Origin: an uncultured Ruminococcus sp.
GTDB lineage: Bacteria > Bacillota > Clostridia > Oscillospirales > Acutalibacteraceae
Length of the DNA stretch: 45,053 nucleotides
Direction of reading: 5' to 3'
Assembly (NCBI GenBank): GCA_902773135.1
Contig: CACYDP010000107.1
Coordinates: forward strand, 1 to 45,053
The notes beneath the pieces are model-generated. The model saw only the letters and a program-made list of their open reading frames with translations, was not told the DNA's origin and searched no databases. This document shows, one piece after another, positions 31,312 to 40,714 of this stretch (the stretch's first letter is position 1; each line of letters begins with the position of its first letter). Position numbers and translations under genes: made by a program.

Positions 31312-32078
31312 TGATGAAGAAAATGATTATTGCACGGCTGCGAAAGATTGAAAATGATGAAAATATCCGAATTCTTTTTGCTGTTGAATCGGGCAGCCGT
31401 GCGTGGGGATTTGCTTCAGACAACAGTGATTATGATGTAAGGTTCATCTATATGCGTCCGATGCAGGAATATCTGAGGCTTGACAGAAAAAAAGATGTGC
31501 TGAACTTTTTGACAGATTCTTCTTTGCTCGACATCAATGGCTGGGATCTGGATAAAACACTGAAATTAATGTATCGATCCAATCCGACACTTTATGAATG
31601 GCTTTCTTCGCCGATTGTGTACATTAAGACCGATTTTGCGGATCAACTCAAAGAAATGTGCCGCCGATATTTTGTTTCAAAGAATTCGTTGTTTCACTAT
31701 ATCGGTATGGCTGAGAATAATAACAAAGAATTTCTGAGAAATAAGGAATTTGTCAGTGTGAAAAAATATTTGTACGTATTACGTCCCCTGCTTGCGTGCA
31801 AGTGGATATTGCAGTACGGAAAACCTGCACCTATGCTGTTTGCAGCATTGATGGAAAGCCAGCTGGAAGAAAGTTTGCAACCCGATGTGAAGCGGCTGCT
31901 TGACATTAAAATAAATCATCCTGAAAATATAATGATCCAGCGAGTTGAAAAAATCGACCACTATATTGAAGAAAATTTAGAACTTATCAAAAATGAAATC
32001 AGTCTGATGAGTGGCAGCTGTAAACAGGATTACAATTTATTGAATGATCTGTTGATTCATCAATTAAATGACTGGTGA
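31311..32078 (+). CDS. RlaP-type nucleotidyltransferase (RNA-repair-associated, PF10127-like)
   Basis: 255 residues. It belongs to the DNA polymerase-beta nucleotidyltransferase superfamily: the helix-strand ILFAVESGSRAWGFASDNSDYDVRFIYM carries the G-S motif and the D-x-D metal ligands (SDYDVRF). The long helical C-terminal half with SNPTLYEWLSSPIVY and KKYLYVLRPLLACKWI is typical of the RlaP family, predicted from genome context to act in RNA repair, perhaps modifying RNA ends. Its partner here is the SPFH protein, with pnkp further upstream. It starts at the ATG at 31311 overlapping the upstream stop; the next codon is also ATG. Confidence 0.82.
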   Translation: MMKKMIIARLRKIENDENIRILFAVESGSRAWGFASDNSDYDVRFIYMRPMQEYLRLDRKKDVLNFLTDSSLLDINGWDLDKTLKLMYRSNPTLYEWLSSPIVYIKTDFADQLKEMCRRYFVSKNSLFHYIGMAENNNKEFLRNKEFVSVKKYLYVLRPLLACKWILQYGKPAPMLFAALMESQLEESLQPDVKRLLDIKINHPENIMIQRVEKIDHYIEENLELIKNEISLMSGSCKQDYNLLNDLLIHQLNDW

Positions 32079-32103
32079 AAATAACAAAAAATTTGCTTTA
32101 TGC

Positions 32104-32132
32104 TTTACATATTTTTAGGGTTATGTTATAAT
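32104..32132 (+). promoter_or_regulatory. Promoter of the CAP-domain protein gene
   Basis: TTTACA (32104-32109) and TATAAT (32127-32132) are 17 nt apart. AGGAGG lies before the start at 32170. Confidence 0.8.
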
Positions 32133-32169
32133 TGATAAAAATTAACTAATTATAGGAGGAAATATAGTA

Positions 32170-34143
32170 ATGGCAAAGCAAAAAATATTCAGGAAAGTTC
32201 TTACTGCTGCTCTGGCATTGACGGTAGCATCCGGTACAGGTGCATTTGCTGTGAACGGCAATATTGCTCTGGAAACACCCGGTACTCTTGCTGTTTCGGC
32301 GGCAACACTGCCGACTGACAACGGTTCGTACCTCAGCAGCACTTCGCTGACCACAGCGAACACCGGTCTGACCGCATATGCAAAGTTTAAAGGCGGAGAA
32401 GGAATTTACAGATATGCCTATTCCTACAAAAAAGATGGCGGTGACTGGGTAAAGGTGACAGTGGATACCACATCGGCAAAATCTCAGAAAATCACGCTTC
32501 CTAGAAGAGCGGGTTTCTATACGATACGAATTGCTGTATGGGATTCCAGAGATCATTATGCATCGAAATATTTGAATGTTACGGTGAAAAATAAGACAGG
32601 AAAAGCTTTTTCAGGCAATTCTTCGTCACTCAGTTCCTCTTCTACCTGGGCAAAATGGACCATTACTGCTAATGCGAACTTTACAGGCGGCACGGAACCG
32701 TATCAATATAAGTATTCTTACAAAAATGATGGAGGCAGCTGGAGAGATGTTACCTCTTATGTCACCAATCAGAATCAAAAAATCACACTCCCCGATGAGC
32801 CGGGATTTTATACCGTCAGAGTTGCAGCGATTGATGCGGACGGAAATTATCAGTCGAAATATCTTGACCTTACAGTAAAGAAGAATACGAATATCAGTTT
32901 CCACGAATTTCGTTCTACGCTCAGTTCCAACTCAACGTGGGCAGGCTGGACCATCACCGCCAATGCTGATTTTTCGGGAGGTACTCAACCCTATACCTAT
33001 AAATATTCCTATCGTCTCGGAAACGGCAGTTGGACAGACGTTACCAAAAACTACGTGAAAAACGCAAGTCAGAAAATCAAAATGCCCTCTACGGCAGGCT
33101 ATTACACCATACGCATAGCAGCGAAAGATGCCGTAGGAAACTATCAATCAACTTACCGCTATATTCCCGTTAACAAAGATACCAAAAAGACTTTCAAAGA
33201 TAACGGCTCAAATCTCAGCACCACCTCCACTTGGGTCAACTGGACCGTGACAGCCAATGCAAAATTTACGGGAGGTGCAGAACCGTATAAGTACAAATAT
33301 TCTTATCGTCTTGAAAACGGCAGCTGGACAGATGTTTCAAGTAGTTACAGCTATACGGCAAAATCACAGAAAATCAAAATGCCCTCCACTCCCGGCAATT
33401 ACACTGTAAGAATTGCGGCAATTGACGGAAAAGGAAAATATCTTTCAAAATATATCAATCTCAAAGTGAAGCAGGATACAAAACTTCCGTTTAAGGATAA
33501 TGGCAGTGATCTTTCTTCCAAACTTCGCTTTGTTAACAGTGATGTTTCAGTTTATGCCGATTTTACAGGCGGTGTAAAACCCTATACCTATAAGATCGAT
33601 TATAAACAAAGCAACGGCAGTTGGAAAACCGTTAAAAATTACAGCAGTGTTTCGGAAACTTCGTTTAAACTTCCTTCACAGCCCGGGACTTATGCCGTAA
33701 GAATCGCAGCAAAAGATGCAAATGGAACTTATCAATCCAAATATATCAATGTCACCGTAGTCAGTGACAAACCGTCGATTGGCTCTGATAAAATGGAAAT
33801 GTTGGAACTGATTAATCGTGCAAGAAGCAACAGCGGTGTCAGCACAGTCACATTGGATAATGAACTGACAGTAGCTGCCAATATCCGTGCAAAAGAAACA
33901 ACCCAATTATTCAGTGTGCAGCGTCCGGACGGCAGAGAATGGTACACCGTTCTTTATGAACTGGGGCTTGTGTCCTATGCTCAGACTGCCGGAACCAACA
34001 TTATTGAAGATTGCAGCAGTCCGTCCACAGCAATGAATTCGTGGTTAAGTTCCCGTTCGGGAGAAGAACCGATTACGTATCCGTCATTTACAAAAGTAGG
34101 AATCGGAAGATATAAAAATAACTGGGTACTTATTTTTAGATAA
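32170..34143 (+). CDS. Secreted CAP-domain protein with five beta-sandwich repeats
   Basis: 657 residues. A signal peptide (KQKIFRKVLTAALALTVASGTGAFA) is followed by about five tandem repeats of 90-100 residues from about 40 to 530. Each has the pattern F-x-GG-x-x-P-Y-x-Y-K-Y-S-Y, S-Q-K-I-x-x-P, and G-x-Y-T-I-R-I-A-A-x-D. They look like PKD/Y_Y_Y-type stalk domains. The C-terminal ~120 residues are a CAP (SCP/PR-1) domain starting MEMLELINRARSNSGVSTVTLDNELTVAANIRAKE and ending VGIGRYKNNWVLIFR. CAP domains in Firmicutes are common surface proteins of unclear enzymology. No sortase or dockerin signal is seen. Confidence 0.85.
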   Translation: MAKQKIFRKVLTAALALTVASGTGAFAVNGNIALETPGTLAVSAATLPTDNGSYLSSTSLTTANTGLTAYAKFKGGEGIYRYAYSYKKDGGDWVKVTVDTTSAKSQKITLPRRAGFYTIRIAVWDSRDHYASKYLNVTVKNKTGKAFSGNSSSLSSSSTWAKWTITANANFTGGTEPYQYKYSYKNDGGSWRDVTSYVTNQNQKITLPDEPGFYTVRVAAIDADGNYQSKYLDLTVKKNTNISFHEFRSTLSSNSTWAGWTITANADFSGGTQPYTYKYSYRLGNGSWTDVTKNYVKNASQKIKMPSTAGYYTIRIAAKDAVGNYQSTYRYIPVNKDTKKTFKDNGSNLSTTSTWVNWTVTANAKFTGGAEPYKYKYSYRLENGSWTDVSSSYSYTAKSQKIKMPSTPGNYTVRIAAIDGKGKYLSKYINLKVKQDTKLPFKDNGSDLSSKLRFVNSDVSVYADFTGGVKPYTYKIDYKQSNGSWKTVKNYSSVSETSFKLPSQPGTYAVRIAAKDANGTYQSKYINVTVVSDKPSIGSDKMEMLELINRARSNSGVSTVTLDNELTVAANIRAKETTQLFSVQRPDGREWYTVLYELGLVSYAQTAGTNIIEDCSSPSTAMNSWLSSRSGEEPITYPSFTKVGIGRYKNNWVLIFR

Positions 34144-34155
34144 TATCAATTAGAA

Positions 34156-34193
34156 AAACTCCGCAGAATCTCGTTACGGTTCTGCGGAGTTTA
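34156..34193 (+). terminator. Terminator of the CAP-protein gene
   Basis: ACTCCGCAGAA (34158-34168) pairs with TTCTGCGGAGT (34180-34190), with short A and T flanks. The 280-nt gap up to the protease gene is otherwise AT-rich with no further gene. Confidence 0.82.
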
Positions 34194-34423
34194 TGTTGTT
34201 GTTAAATATTAATAAATTTTTATAATTTTTATTGGTTTATATATTCAAAATAAATTTCTCTTGTGGTTTTGTTTAAAAAAATATTTTTTTAAACAAATAA
34301 TTTTCGTTTTTATCCAATGACAAATAGGAAAAATTATGGTAACTTATTCAATGGTAAAAACTGTTAAAGAAATGGTCTAACAGTAAAGTTCATTGATTCA
34401 AAGAACTGATAGGAGGAATTACA

Positions 34424-37400
34424 GTGAATCAGAAAGTAAAACGACTGCTTGCATGTATATTGTCCGCATTGACAATATCATCCGCATTGCCCGTGATGGC
34501 AAATGCAGCCAATACCGGTGACGCAGCTGAAACGGAAGAGGTAGAATATTTCCGTGACGGCGATGATATTCCGATTGATCTTGATGAGATAGATCAGGAC
34601 CTGGTCATCAGAAATGTCCAAGATTATTATGAATTTGAAGAACAGAACGATCAATATGCAGGTCTGGACAGAGATGCTGATACAGAAACACCTGATGAAA
34701 TGGCTCAAAGACTTTACGGTGAGTATGATAACAGTGTCAACGAAAATGCCAAATATCTGCCTGCGATCAAAAGTCAGGGCGGTATAGGTTCATGTGTAGC
34801 GTGGGCAGAGGTGTATTATCAGTATACTTATATGATCAACAAAGCAAGAGGCATCACAACAACTCCTGCTAATACGTATTCTCCTAATTTTGAATATAAT
34901 CTCATCAACTATGGTAAAGATGATGGATCAAATGCGGCTAGATGTTATAAAATACTTCAGAATCAGGGGGCTGTTACGATATCTGATGTACCGCTGATTA
35001 CCTCTAATACTGCCGATGGTTCAACATATCTGAATTGGTTTACAGAGAATGACAACTGGAAAAAATCTCAGGATAACCGAATTGAAGGATATTCATTTAT
35101 TGATGTAGATGAAGAAGGAATTGATAATGAAAAATCCCCGAAGCTGAATCTTATCAAAGATGCTTTGAATAAGGGAGAAATTCTTTCATTTTCTTCACGT
35201 GTTGCTGACTGGCTTGTAAAAGATGTTGCCGGAGGAACATCGGGAGGCAAATCTGCCGTAGGCGATAAAATTGTTTATGCAAAAGAAACTAGCGTAACAA
35301 GTCACCGTATGTCCATTGTTGGTTATAATGACAGCATATGGGTCGATATTAACGGCAACGGCAAAAAGGATCAGGGGGAACTCGGTGCTTTTAAGGTCTA
35401 TAACTCATGGGGTACAAAAACTGCATGGTATGGTACCAATACATTTGACGAATCCACTGTGGTAAATAATAATGGTGGCTGGATATGGGTGGCATACGAT
35501 GCACTGAACAAAGTGTCTTCTGTCAGCAACGCACCAACTGTTAGACAAAAAGCTTGTATACTGGAGTCTGTCGGAAGAATGCAGGTCAATGCTCAAAAAT
35601 CCCAGAAATCAGGTATTTATCTGAAATATACATTGAATACAGATAATCGCTCTCAAAATGTTATCAGCTTTACTGTAACAGATGAAAATGATAATATCAT
35701 CAAGAATAACAGCCAGGTAATGCCGTATGCAATTGGTACAGCAGGAGGGGCGTGCTCCTACAACGGTAAAGCTGCGAAGGGTGATGGTACCATGTATTAT
35801 GACCTGAATAACTGCGTGCCAAATCTTAATTCTGATAATCTTGGAAACTATACTTGGAAAATTAAGGTAAATGATTATACGAAAGACAGCAGCGATCTGA
35901 CAGTAAAAGAACTGAAGATCATCGATGAAAATACCAACAGCACCTATGATTTGCTTAAGGGAGAAACGGTTGTTCTGAACGGTCAGTCTAAAGAATATGA
36001 AGCTGCTGTTGGCAATGTTATTTCGAGAATCAAAAGCATTACTCCTGATAAAACTTCTGCAAAACTGGGTGACACCGTTAAGTTTTCTTTCACCAGCAAT
36101 ATCACCGATTCCAATGTAAGCTATCAGGGTACAGCAACACTCAACGGTTCATCGGAAAAACTTTCAGTGAATAATAAAACAATGAGCTGGACACCGTCAA
36201 AAGCAGGTACTTATACCATTAAAGTTGATGCTGTCAGCGGCGGCAAAACAATTGCTACCAAATCTATTTCTTATACCGTAGCTGAGGCAAATGTTGTAAC
36301 TATTTACTATAAAGGTTACTCCACACCGTACATTCATTATCAGACAGGCTCGGGTACATGGACAACCGCTCCCGGCAAAGCAATGGTCGCAAGCAATGAA
36401 GTAAGCGGCTATACGCACAAGTATACCATTGATCTCGGTACAGCAAGCTACGCAAATGTATGCTTCAATGACGGCAACAATAACTGGGACAGCAGAAACG
36501 GTTCCAATTACAGATTTGAAAAAGGTACTTATACTTTCTCTAATGGTTCTATCAATGCGATTTCTGTTGCAGAACAAGAACTTTCGGCATCTCTCACGAT
36601 GACTAACAACGGCAATGTTCCTGTGAACCATCCTGTTACGATCACAGCATCAGCAACAGGCGGTACTGCTCCGTATCAGTATGAATTCTCACATTTCAGA
36701 TACGGTGCTACCACACAGCTCCAATCATCAAGCAATTCCGTAAGTTTTACCCCCACACTTGACGGTTACTATACCGTAACGGTGAAGGTAACAGATGCAA
36801 AGGGCAGAACTTTCAGCAAGAGCGGCAATCTGACAGTGACAAAAATAACGGTTTATTCTTTCACATCAAGTGCGGACACCATTAAGACCGGCGAACAGGT
36901 AACATTCTCCGCAAAAGTGAATACCAGCGTGATTCCTTTAACTTATCAATATACCGTATCAGGCAATGGTGTGAATCAGACACTGACCACCAATTCTGAT
37001 AACACAGCAAGCTGGAAACCCACTAAAGAAGGTACTTATACTGTTAATGCAGATATACGTTACAACAGCTCAACTGTTGCAACCAAGTCGATGTCTTATA
37101 CAGTAGAAAAGGGTGACGTTGTAACAGGCAATGAAACAACCATTTATTATAAAGGTTATGCAGCACCGTACATTCACTATCAGACAGGTACAGGTGCGTG
37201 GACAGCAGCTCCCGGTAAGGCAATGACTGCTACCAACGAAGTAAGCGGTTATACACACAAGTATACCATCGACCTCGGAACAGCAAGCTATGCAAACGTA
37301 TGCTTCAATGACGGCAACAACAGCTGGGACAGCAATAACGGTTCCAATTACAGATTTGAAAAAGGTACTTATACCTATTCTAACGGTAAGATCACAGCTT

Positions 37401-38839
37401 ACACAGTAACTCCGCAGGGTCTTTCGGCAACTGTCAGCATCAAAGAGGGCAGCAATGTGCCGCTCAACACATTGACTACCATTAATGCTTCCGCAGCAGG
37501 CGGCACTGCTCCGTATCAGTATCGTTATACTTATACAAAGGACGGCAGTGAAACAGTCATCAGCAATTATTCTTCCAACACATCTGCCACATTCAGACCG
37601 TCGGCAGCAGGCACATACACCGTAAAAGTAACAGTCAAAGATTCCACCGGCAACACAGCAGCAAAGACTGCAAGTCTGACAGCATCTTCTGTAACAATCA
37701 AGAGCCTGAGTGCTAATAAAACATCTGTCAAAGAGAACGAACAGGTAACATTCTTTGCTTCACTTTCTACTAACAGTGTTCCTGTTACTTACAGATATAC
37801 TGTATCCGGTAACGGCGTAAATCAGACACTGACAACCAACTCCGGTAATACAGCAAGTTGGAAACCGACCAAAGAAGGTACGTATACCGTAACGTTGGTG
37901 ATTCTTTATAACGGTTCTTCAATTGCTTCCAAATCCATTTCTTACAAAGTAGAAAAAGGTTCGGTCGTAACAGCTAACCAGACAACCATCTACTACAAAG
38001 GTTATGCAACACCGTACATTCATTATCAGGTAGGTACAGGTGAATGGACAGCAGTTCCGGGCAAGGCAATGACAGCAACCAATGAAATCAGCGGCTACAC
38101 ACACAAGTATACTATTGACCTCGGTACAGCAAGCTATGTAAATGTATGCTTCAATAACGGCAGCAACAGTTGGGACAGCAGAAACGGTTCTAATTACAGA
38201 TTTGAAAAGGGTACTTACACCTATGCAAACGGTACAATGATCAAAATTTCTGCCGATGCAGATAAAGATGCAGATATACAGAATGCAGAATTGACAAACC
38301 TTTCCACTGTCAGTGCTTCATCTGTTACAATCGGCAAATCTGTTACCGTCAATGCAGGTGCTATCGGCGGCTCGGGTGACTACACTTATGCTGTATTCTA
38401 CAAGAAGACAACCGACAAGAGTTGGGCTTCTAAACAGAGCTACAAAGCTAACACAACTGTTACTTTCAAACCTGCCAAGGCTGTTGCTTACAACATACTT
38501 GTTAAGGTAAAGGACAGTGACGGAACTATTGTAAAGAAAACATTTACATTGAAAGTAAATGAAGTGCTGAAAAACACTACTTCCATTTCTGCCACATCGA
38601 TTGCTCTCGGCAAAACCGTTAAGGTTACTGCCAATGCATCGGGCGGTTCGGGTGACTATACCTATGCAGTATATTATAAGAAAGCAACCGATACCAAATG
38701 GGCTGCTAAGCAGAGCTACAATACAAATGCATCTGTATCGATCAAGCCCGCAAAGGCTGTTAAATATAATATCCGTGTAAAGGTAAAGGACAGCAGTGGA
38801 ACGATTTCTACTAAGGACTTTACTGTTACCGTCAAATAA
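34424..38839 (+). CDS. Secreted C1-type cysteine protease with three CBM25-like starch-binding modules
   Basis: 1471 residues from a GTG with AGGAGG 7 nt upstream. The signal peptide ends near VMANA. The papain-like domain (about 105-370) has the catalytic Cys at about 124 (GGIGSCVAWA), His at about 294 (TSHRMSIVGYND) and Asn at about 327 (VYNSWGT), after a proregion-like acidic stretch. Three modules at about 626-716, 905-995 and 1187-1277 repeat YYKGY-x(2)-PYIHYQ, W-T-x(2)-PGKAM, and C-F-N-x-G-x(2)-W-D-S, the hallmark of CBM25 starch-binding domains. Ig/PKD-like domains alternate with them. Two final ~85-residue repeats (GGSGDYTYAV-YKK) end the protein. It probably degrades proteins at the starch granule. 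No dockerin is visible. Confidence 0.88.
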   Translation: MNQKVKRLLACILSALTISSALPVMANAANTGDAAETEEVEYFRDGDDIPIDLDEIDQDLVIRNVQDYYEFEEQNDQYAGLDRDADTETPDEMAQRLYGEYDNSVNENAKYLPAIKSQGGIGSCVAWAEVYYQYTYMINKARGITTTPANTYSPNFEYNLINYGKDDGSNAARCYKILQNQGAVTISDVPLITSNTADGSTYLNWFTENDNWKKSQDNRIEGYSFIDVDEEGIDNEKSPKLNLIKDALNKGEILSFSSRVADWLVKDVAGGTSGGKSAVGDKIVYAKETSVTSHRMSIVGYNDSIWVDINGNGKKDQGELGAFKVYNSWGTKTAWYGTNTFDESTVVNNNGGWIWVAYDALNKVSSVSNAPTVRQKACILESVGRMQVNAQKSQKSGIYLKYTLNTDNRSQNVISFTVTDENDNIIKNNSQVMPYAIGTAGGACSYNGKAAKGDGTMYYDLNNCVPNLNSDNLGNYTWKIKVNDYTKDSSDLTVKELKIIDENTNSTYDLLKGETVVLNGQSKEYEAAVGNVISRIKSITPDKTSAKLGDTVKFSFTSNITDSNVSYQGTATLNGSSEKLSVNNKTMSWTPSKAGTYTIKVDAVSGGKTIATKSISYTVAEANVVTIYYKGYSTPYIHYQTGSGTWTTAPGKAMVASNEVSGYTHKYTIDLGTASYANVCFNDGNNNWDSRNGSNYRFEKGTYTFSNGSINAISVAEQELSASLTMTNNGNVPVNHPVTITASATGGTAPYQYEFSHFRYGATTQLQSSSNSVSFTPTLDGYYTVTVKVTDAKGRTFSKSGNLTVTKITVYSFTSSADTIKTGEQVTFSAKVNTSVIPLTYQYTVSGNGVNQTLTTNSDNTASWKPTKEGTYTVNADIRYNSSTVATKSMSYTVEKGDVVTGNETTIYYKGYAAPYIHYQTGTGAWTAAPGKAMTATNEVSGYTHKYTIDLGTASYANVCFNDGNNSWDSNNGSNYRFEKGTYTYSNGKITAYTVTPQGLSATVSIKEGSNVPLNTLTTINASAAGGTAPYQYRYTYTKDGSETVISNYSSNTSATFRPSAAGTYTVKVTVKDSTGNTAAKTASLTASSVTIKSLSANKTSVKENEQVTFFASLSTNSVPVTYRYTVSGNGVNQTLTTNSGNTASWKPTKEGTYTVTLVILYNGSSIASKSISYKVEKGSVVTANQTTIYYKGYATPYIHYQVGTGEWTAVPGKAMTATNEISGYTHKYTIDLGTASYVNVCFNNGSNSWDSRNGSNYRFEKGTYTYANGTMIKISADADKDADIQNAELTNLSTVSASSVTIGKSVTVNAGAIGGSGDYTYAVFYKKTTDKSWASKQSYKANTTVTFKPAKAVAYNILVKVKDSDGTIVKKTFTLKVNEVLKNTTSISATSIALGKTVKVTANASGGSGDYTYAVYYKKATDTKWAAKQSYNTNASVSIKPAKAVKYNIRVKVKDSSGTISTKDFTVTVK

Positions 38840-38855
38840 AATACAAACAAATATT

Positions 38856-38893
38856 AAATGGCAGCAGCTGTGGAAATCAGCTGCTGCCATTTT
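38856..38893. terminator. Bidirectional terminator between the protease and GNAT genes
   Basis: The 15-bp arm AAATGGCAGCAGCTG (38856-38870) pairs with its complement (38878-38892), with A and T flanks on both sides. It serves the two convergent genes. Confidence 0.92.
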
Positions 38894-38915
38894 GACTTTT
38901 CAGATAGCCTGTTAT

Positions 38916-39452
38916 TTAAGAATCTTTCAGAGAATTAAAATCTTCTCTCAGCATCGAGAATACTTTATAGCTGTAATATTTTCCGTTTTTATATACGGCA
39001 TTGCGAATTTTTCCTTCAAATTTGAAACCGGCATTATGAAAAAGTTTTTCGGCAATGAAAATATTTTCATCAATGTATGGTTTTGCTTCTATTCTTTCGA
39101 CGGGATAATCATCAAATACAAAGCCGCACATTTTTTTAACGGTGTCGGTGGCGATTCCCCTTCTTCTGTAATCTTTATCAATCCATATGGAAATCTCGGC
39201 ATTTCCGCAGTATACACCGTTGCCGATCAAGATTTCTATGCTGCCAATCAGTTTGCTGTCGGAAACTATCGCACGGCAACATTGTTTGATTTCGCTGTTG
39301 AGCATTCTTTGTTCAATAAAATGTCTTGCGTGCTGCTCAAGAAACGGATATGGATAGTCTTCTCTCAGACTTTCGGTCAGTTTAGGGTCGTTCATTGCAT
39401 TCTTTAAATCTTCCAGATAATTGATACTCCATTTTTTCATTTCAAAACTCAT
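38916..39452 (-). CDS. GNAT-family N-acetyltransferase (RimJ/RimL-like)
   Basis: 178 residues. It transfers an acetyl group from acetyl-CoA to an amine; the substrate is unknown. The acetyl-CoA-binding core is IWIDKDYRRRGIATDTVKKMCGFVF, with the R-R-x-G-I-A pyrophosphate loop, and the C-terminal AEKLFHNAGFKFEGKIRNAVYKNGKYYSYKVFSML is typical of ribosomal-protein-type acetyltransferases. The start at 39452 follows GAGGTG with proper spacing; the GTG at 39461 lies inside that site. It is 13 nt downstream of the dehydrogenase and likely cotranscribed. Confidence 0.9.
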   Translation of the reverse strand: MSFEMKKWSINYLEDLKNAMNDPKLTESLREDYPYPFLEQHARHFIEQRMLNSEIKQCCRAIVSDSKLIGSIEILIGNGVYCGNAEISIWIDKDYRRRGIATDTVKKMCGFVFDDYPVERIEAKPYIDENIFIAEKLFHNAGFKFEGKIRNAVYKNGKYYSYKVFSMLREDFNSLKDS

Positions 39453-39465
39453 ATGATGCACCTCG

Positions 39466-40413
39466 TTAATTCACTTTATTTTTGGGGTTACCGTCTAAAA
39501 AAGATTTTATGTTATCGGAAACAATTTTGATAAGTCTGTCGGTTGTTTCTTTGGGCGACCATGCAATATGCGGAGTGATAATCAGATTTTTGACTCCTAA
39601 AAGAACACAGTCATGGCTCATAGGCTCAATGGTGATTGTATCAACTGCTGCTCCTGCCAATTGATCGTTTTCAAGGGCTTCTTTCAGAGCATTTTCATCA
39701 ACCAGACCGCCTCTTGCGGTATTAATAAAATACGATCCTTTTTTGAATTTTTTGAAAGTATCGGAACAAAACATTTTTTGCGATTCGCTGTTCAGAGGAC
39801 AATGAACAGTTACAATATCAGAAAGCGATAAAAGTGTGTCAAAATCAACAAAATTTACATTTTCATCTGCCAATACGGTTCTTGTAAAGACTACAACATT
39901 CATACCAAAAGCATGAGCAATTTTAGCAGTGGCTTTTCCGATATTTCCGTAACCTACGATGCCGATTGTTTTTCCGGAAAGCTCGTGAGTGCGGAAGACC
40001 ATTGGTGAAAACATTTCGGTTTCGATCCAGCCGCCCTTTTGTACAAAATCATCATACTCTCTGACTTTATTGAACAGACTGAGTATTAGTGCAAATGTGT
40101 GCTGTGCTACGGCATCGGTCGAATAACTGCCGGCATTGCATACGGTGATTCCGTGCTGTGTGGCATAGGCAATATCTATATTATTGTATCCTGTCGCACA
40201 AAGACCGATATATTTCAGTTTCGGTGCTTGTGATAATGCGTTTGCGTCAAATATGGTTTTGTTGCATAATACCATATCTGCGTCCTTGATCCTGTCGGGA
40301 AGTTCTTCGGGAGAGGTAAGGTCATATAGAACCAATTCGCCGAATTGTCTGAAGGTATCAAGATCTGCTCCGCTTGATGCGACTGTTTTACTGTCTGTAA
40401 AAACAATTTTCAT
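39466..40413 (-). CDS. D-2-hydroxyacid dehydrogenase (glycerate/phosphoglycerate dehydrogenase-like)
   Basis: 315 residues. An NAD-dependent oxidoreductase interconverting a 2-keto acid and a D-2-hydroxy acid. The Rossmann motif is GIVGYGNIGKATAK. Catalytic Arg lies in NTARGGLVDE, Glu in TIEPM and His in ITPHIAWSPKE. The N-terminal substrate domain carries YIGLCATGYNNIDIAYA. There is no ACT domain, so it is not a regulated SerA. The start at 40413 (MKIVFTDS) has GAGG upstream. The exact substrate cannot be read from the sequence; glycerate or hydroxypyruvate is the usual choice for this branch. Confidence 0.93.
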   Translation of the reverse strand: MKIVFTDSKTVASSGADLDTFRQFGELVLYDLTSPEELPDRIKDADMVLCNKTIFDANALSQAPKLKYIGLCATGYNNIDIAYATQHGITVCNAGSYSTDAVAQHTFALILSLFNKVREYDDFVQKGGWIETEMFSPMVFRTHELSGKTIGIVGYGNIGKATAKIAHAFGMNVVVFTRTVLADENVNFVDFDTLLSLSDIVTVHCPLNSESQKMFCSDTFKKFKKGSYFINTARGGLVDENALKEALENDQLAGAAVDTITIEPMSHDCVLLGVKNLIITPHIAWSPKETTDRLIKIVSDNIKSFLDGNPKNKVN

Positions 40414-40609
40414 ATTCAAACCTCGTAATCCATAAGAATTAATATCATATAAATAAATTATATAACAATCGGAAAAAAATTGCACCTGTTTTTGATAAAT
40501 TTTTGTAAATTAACTATGAAAAATATACTTTTAAAATTCTTACAGAGAAATTTATAAAAAATAGCCAATTATCATCAGTTTTGCGTTGATTATTTTTAAA
40601 AAAAATCTC

Positions 40610-40663
40610 TTGACACAAAAGGTTAGATATGTTAAACTCAAATCAAGTTAATAGTGTTTAACT
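40610..40663 (+). promoter_or_regulatory. Promoter with operator-like inverted repeats before the flavodoxin operon
   Basis: TTGACA (40610-40615) and TAAACT (40633-40638) are 17 nt apart. GTTAAAC (40631-40637), overlapping the -10 box, is an inverted match to GTTTAAC (40656-40662), and AGTTAA/TTAACT (40646-40651, 40658-40663) forms a second dyad. A repressor bound here would block transcription. An iron-type regulator is plausible because a flavodoxin follows, but the sites are not a clear Fur box. Confidence 0.6.
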
Positions 40664-40714
40664 ATAATAATTACAACAATGTTTCAAATAATAGAAATAT
40701 ACGGAGGTGAAAGA

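Noticed and set aside
34424-38839. Dockerin or cohesin (amylosome) module in the starch-binding protease
   Set aside because: No duplicated calcium-binding dockerin loop was found; the C-terminal repeats are plain beta-sandwich domains.
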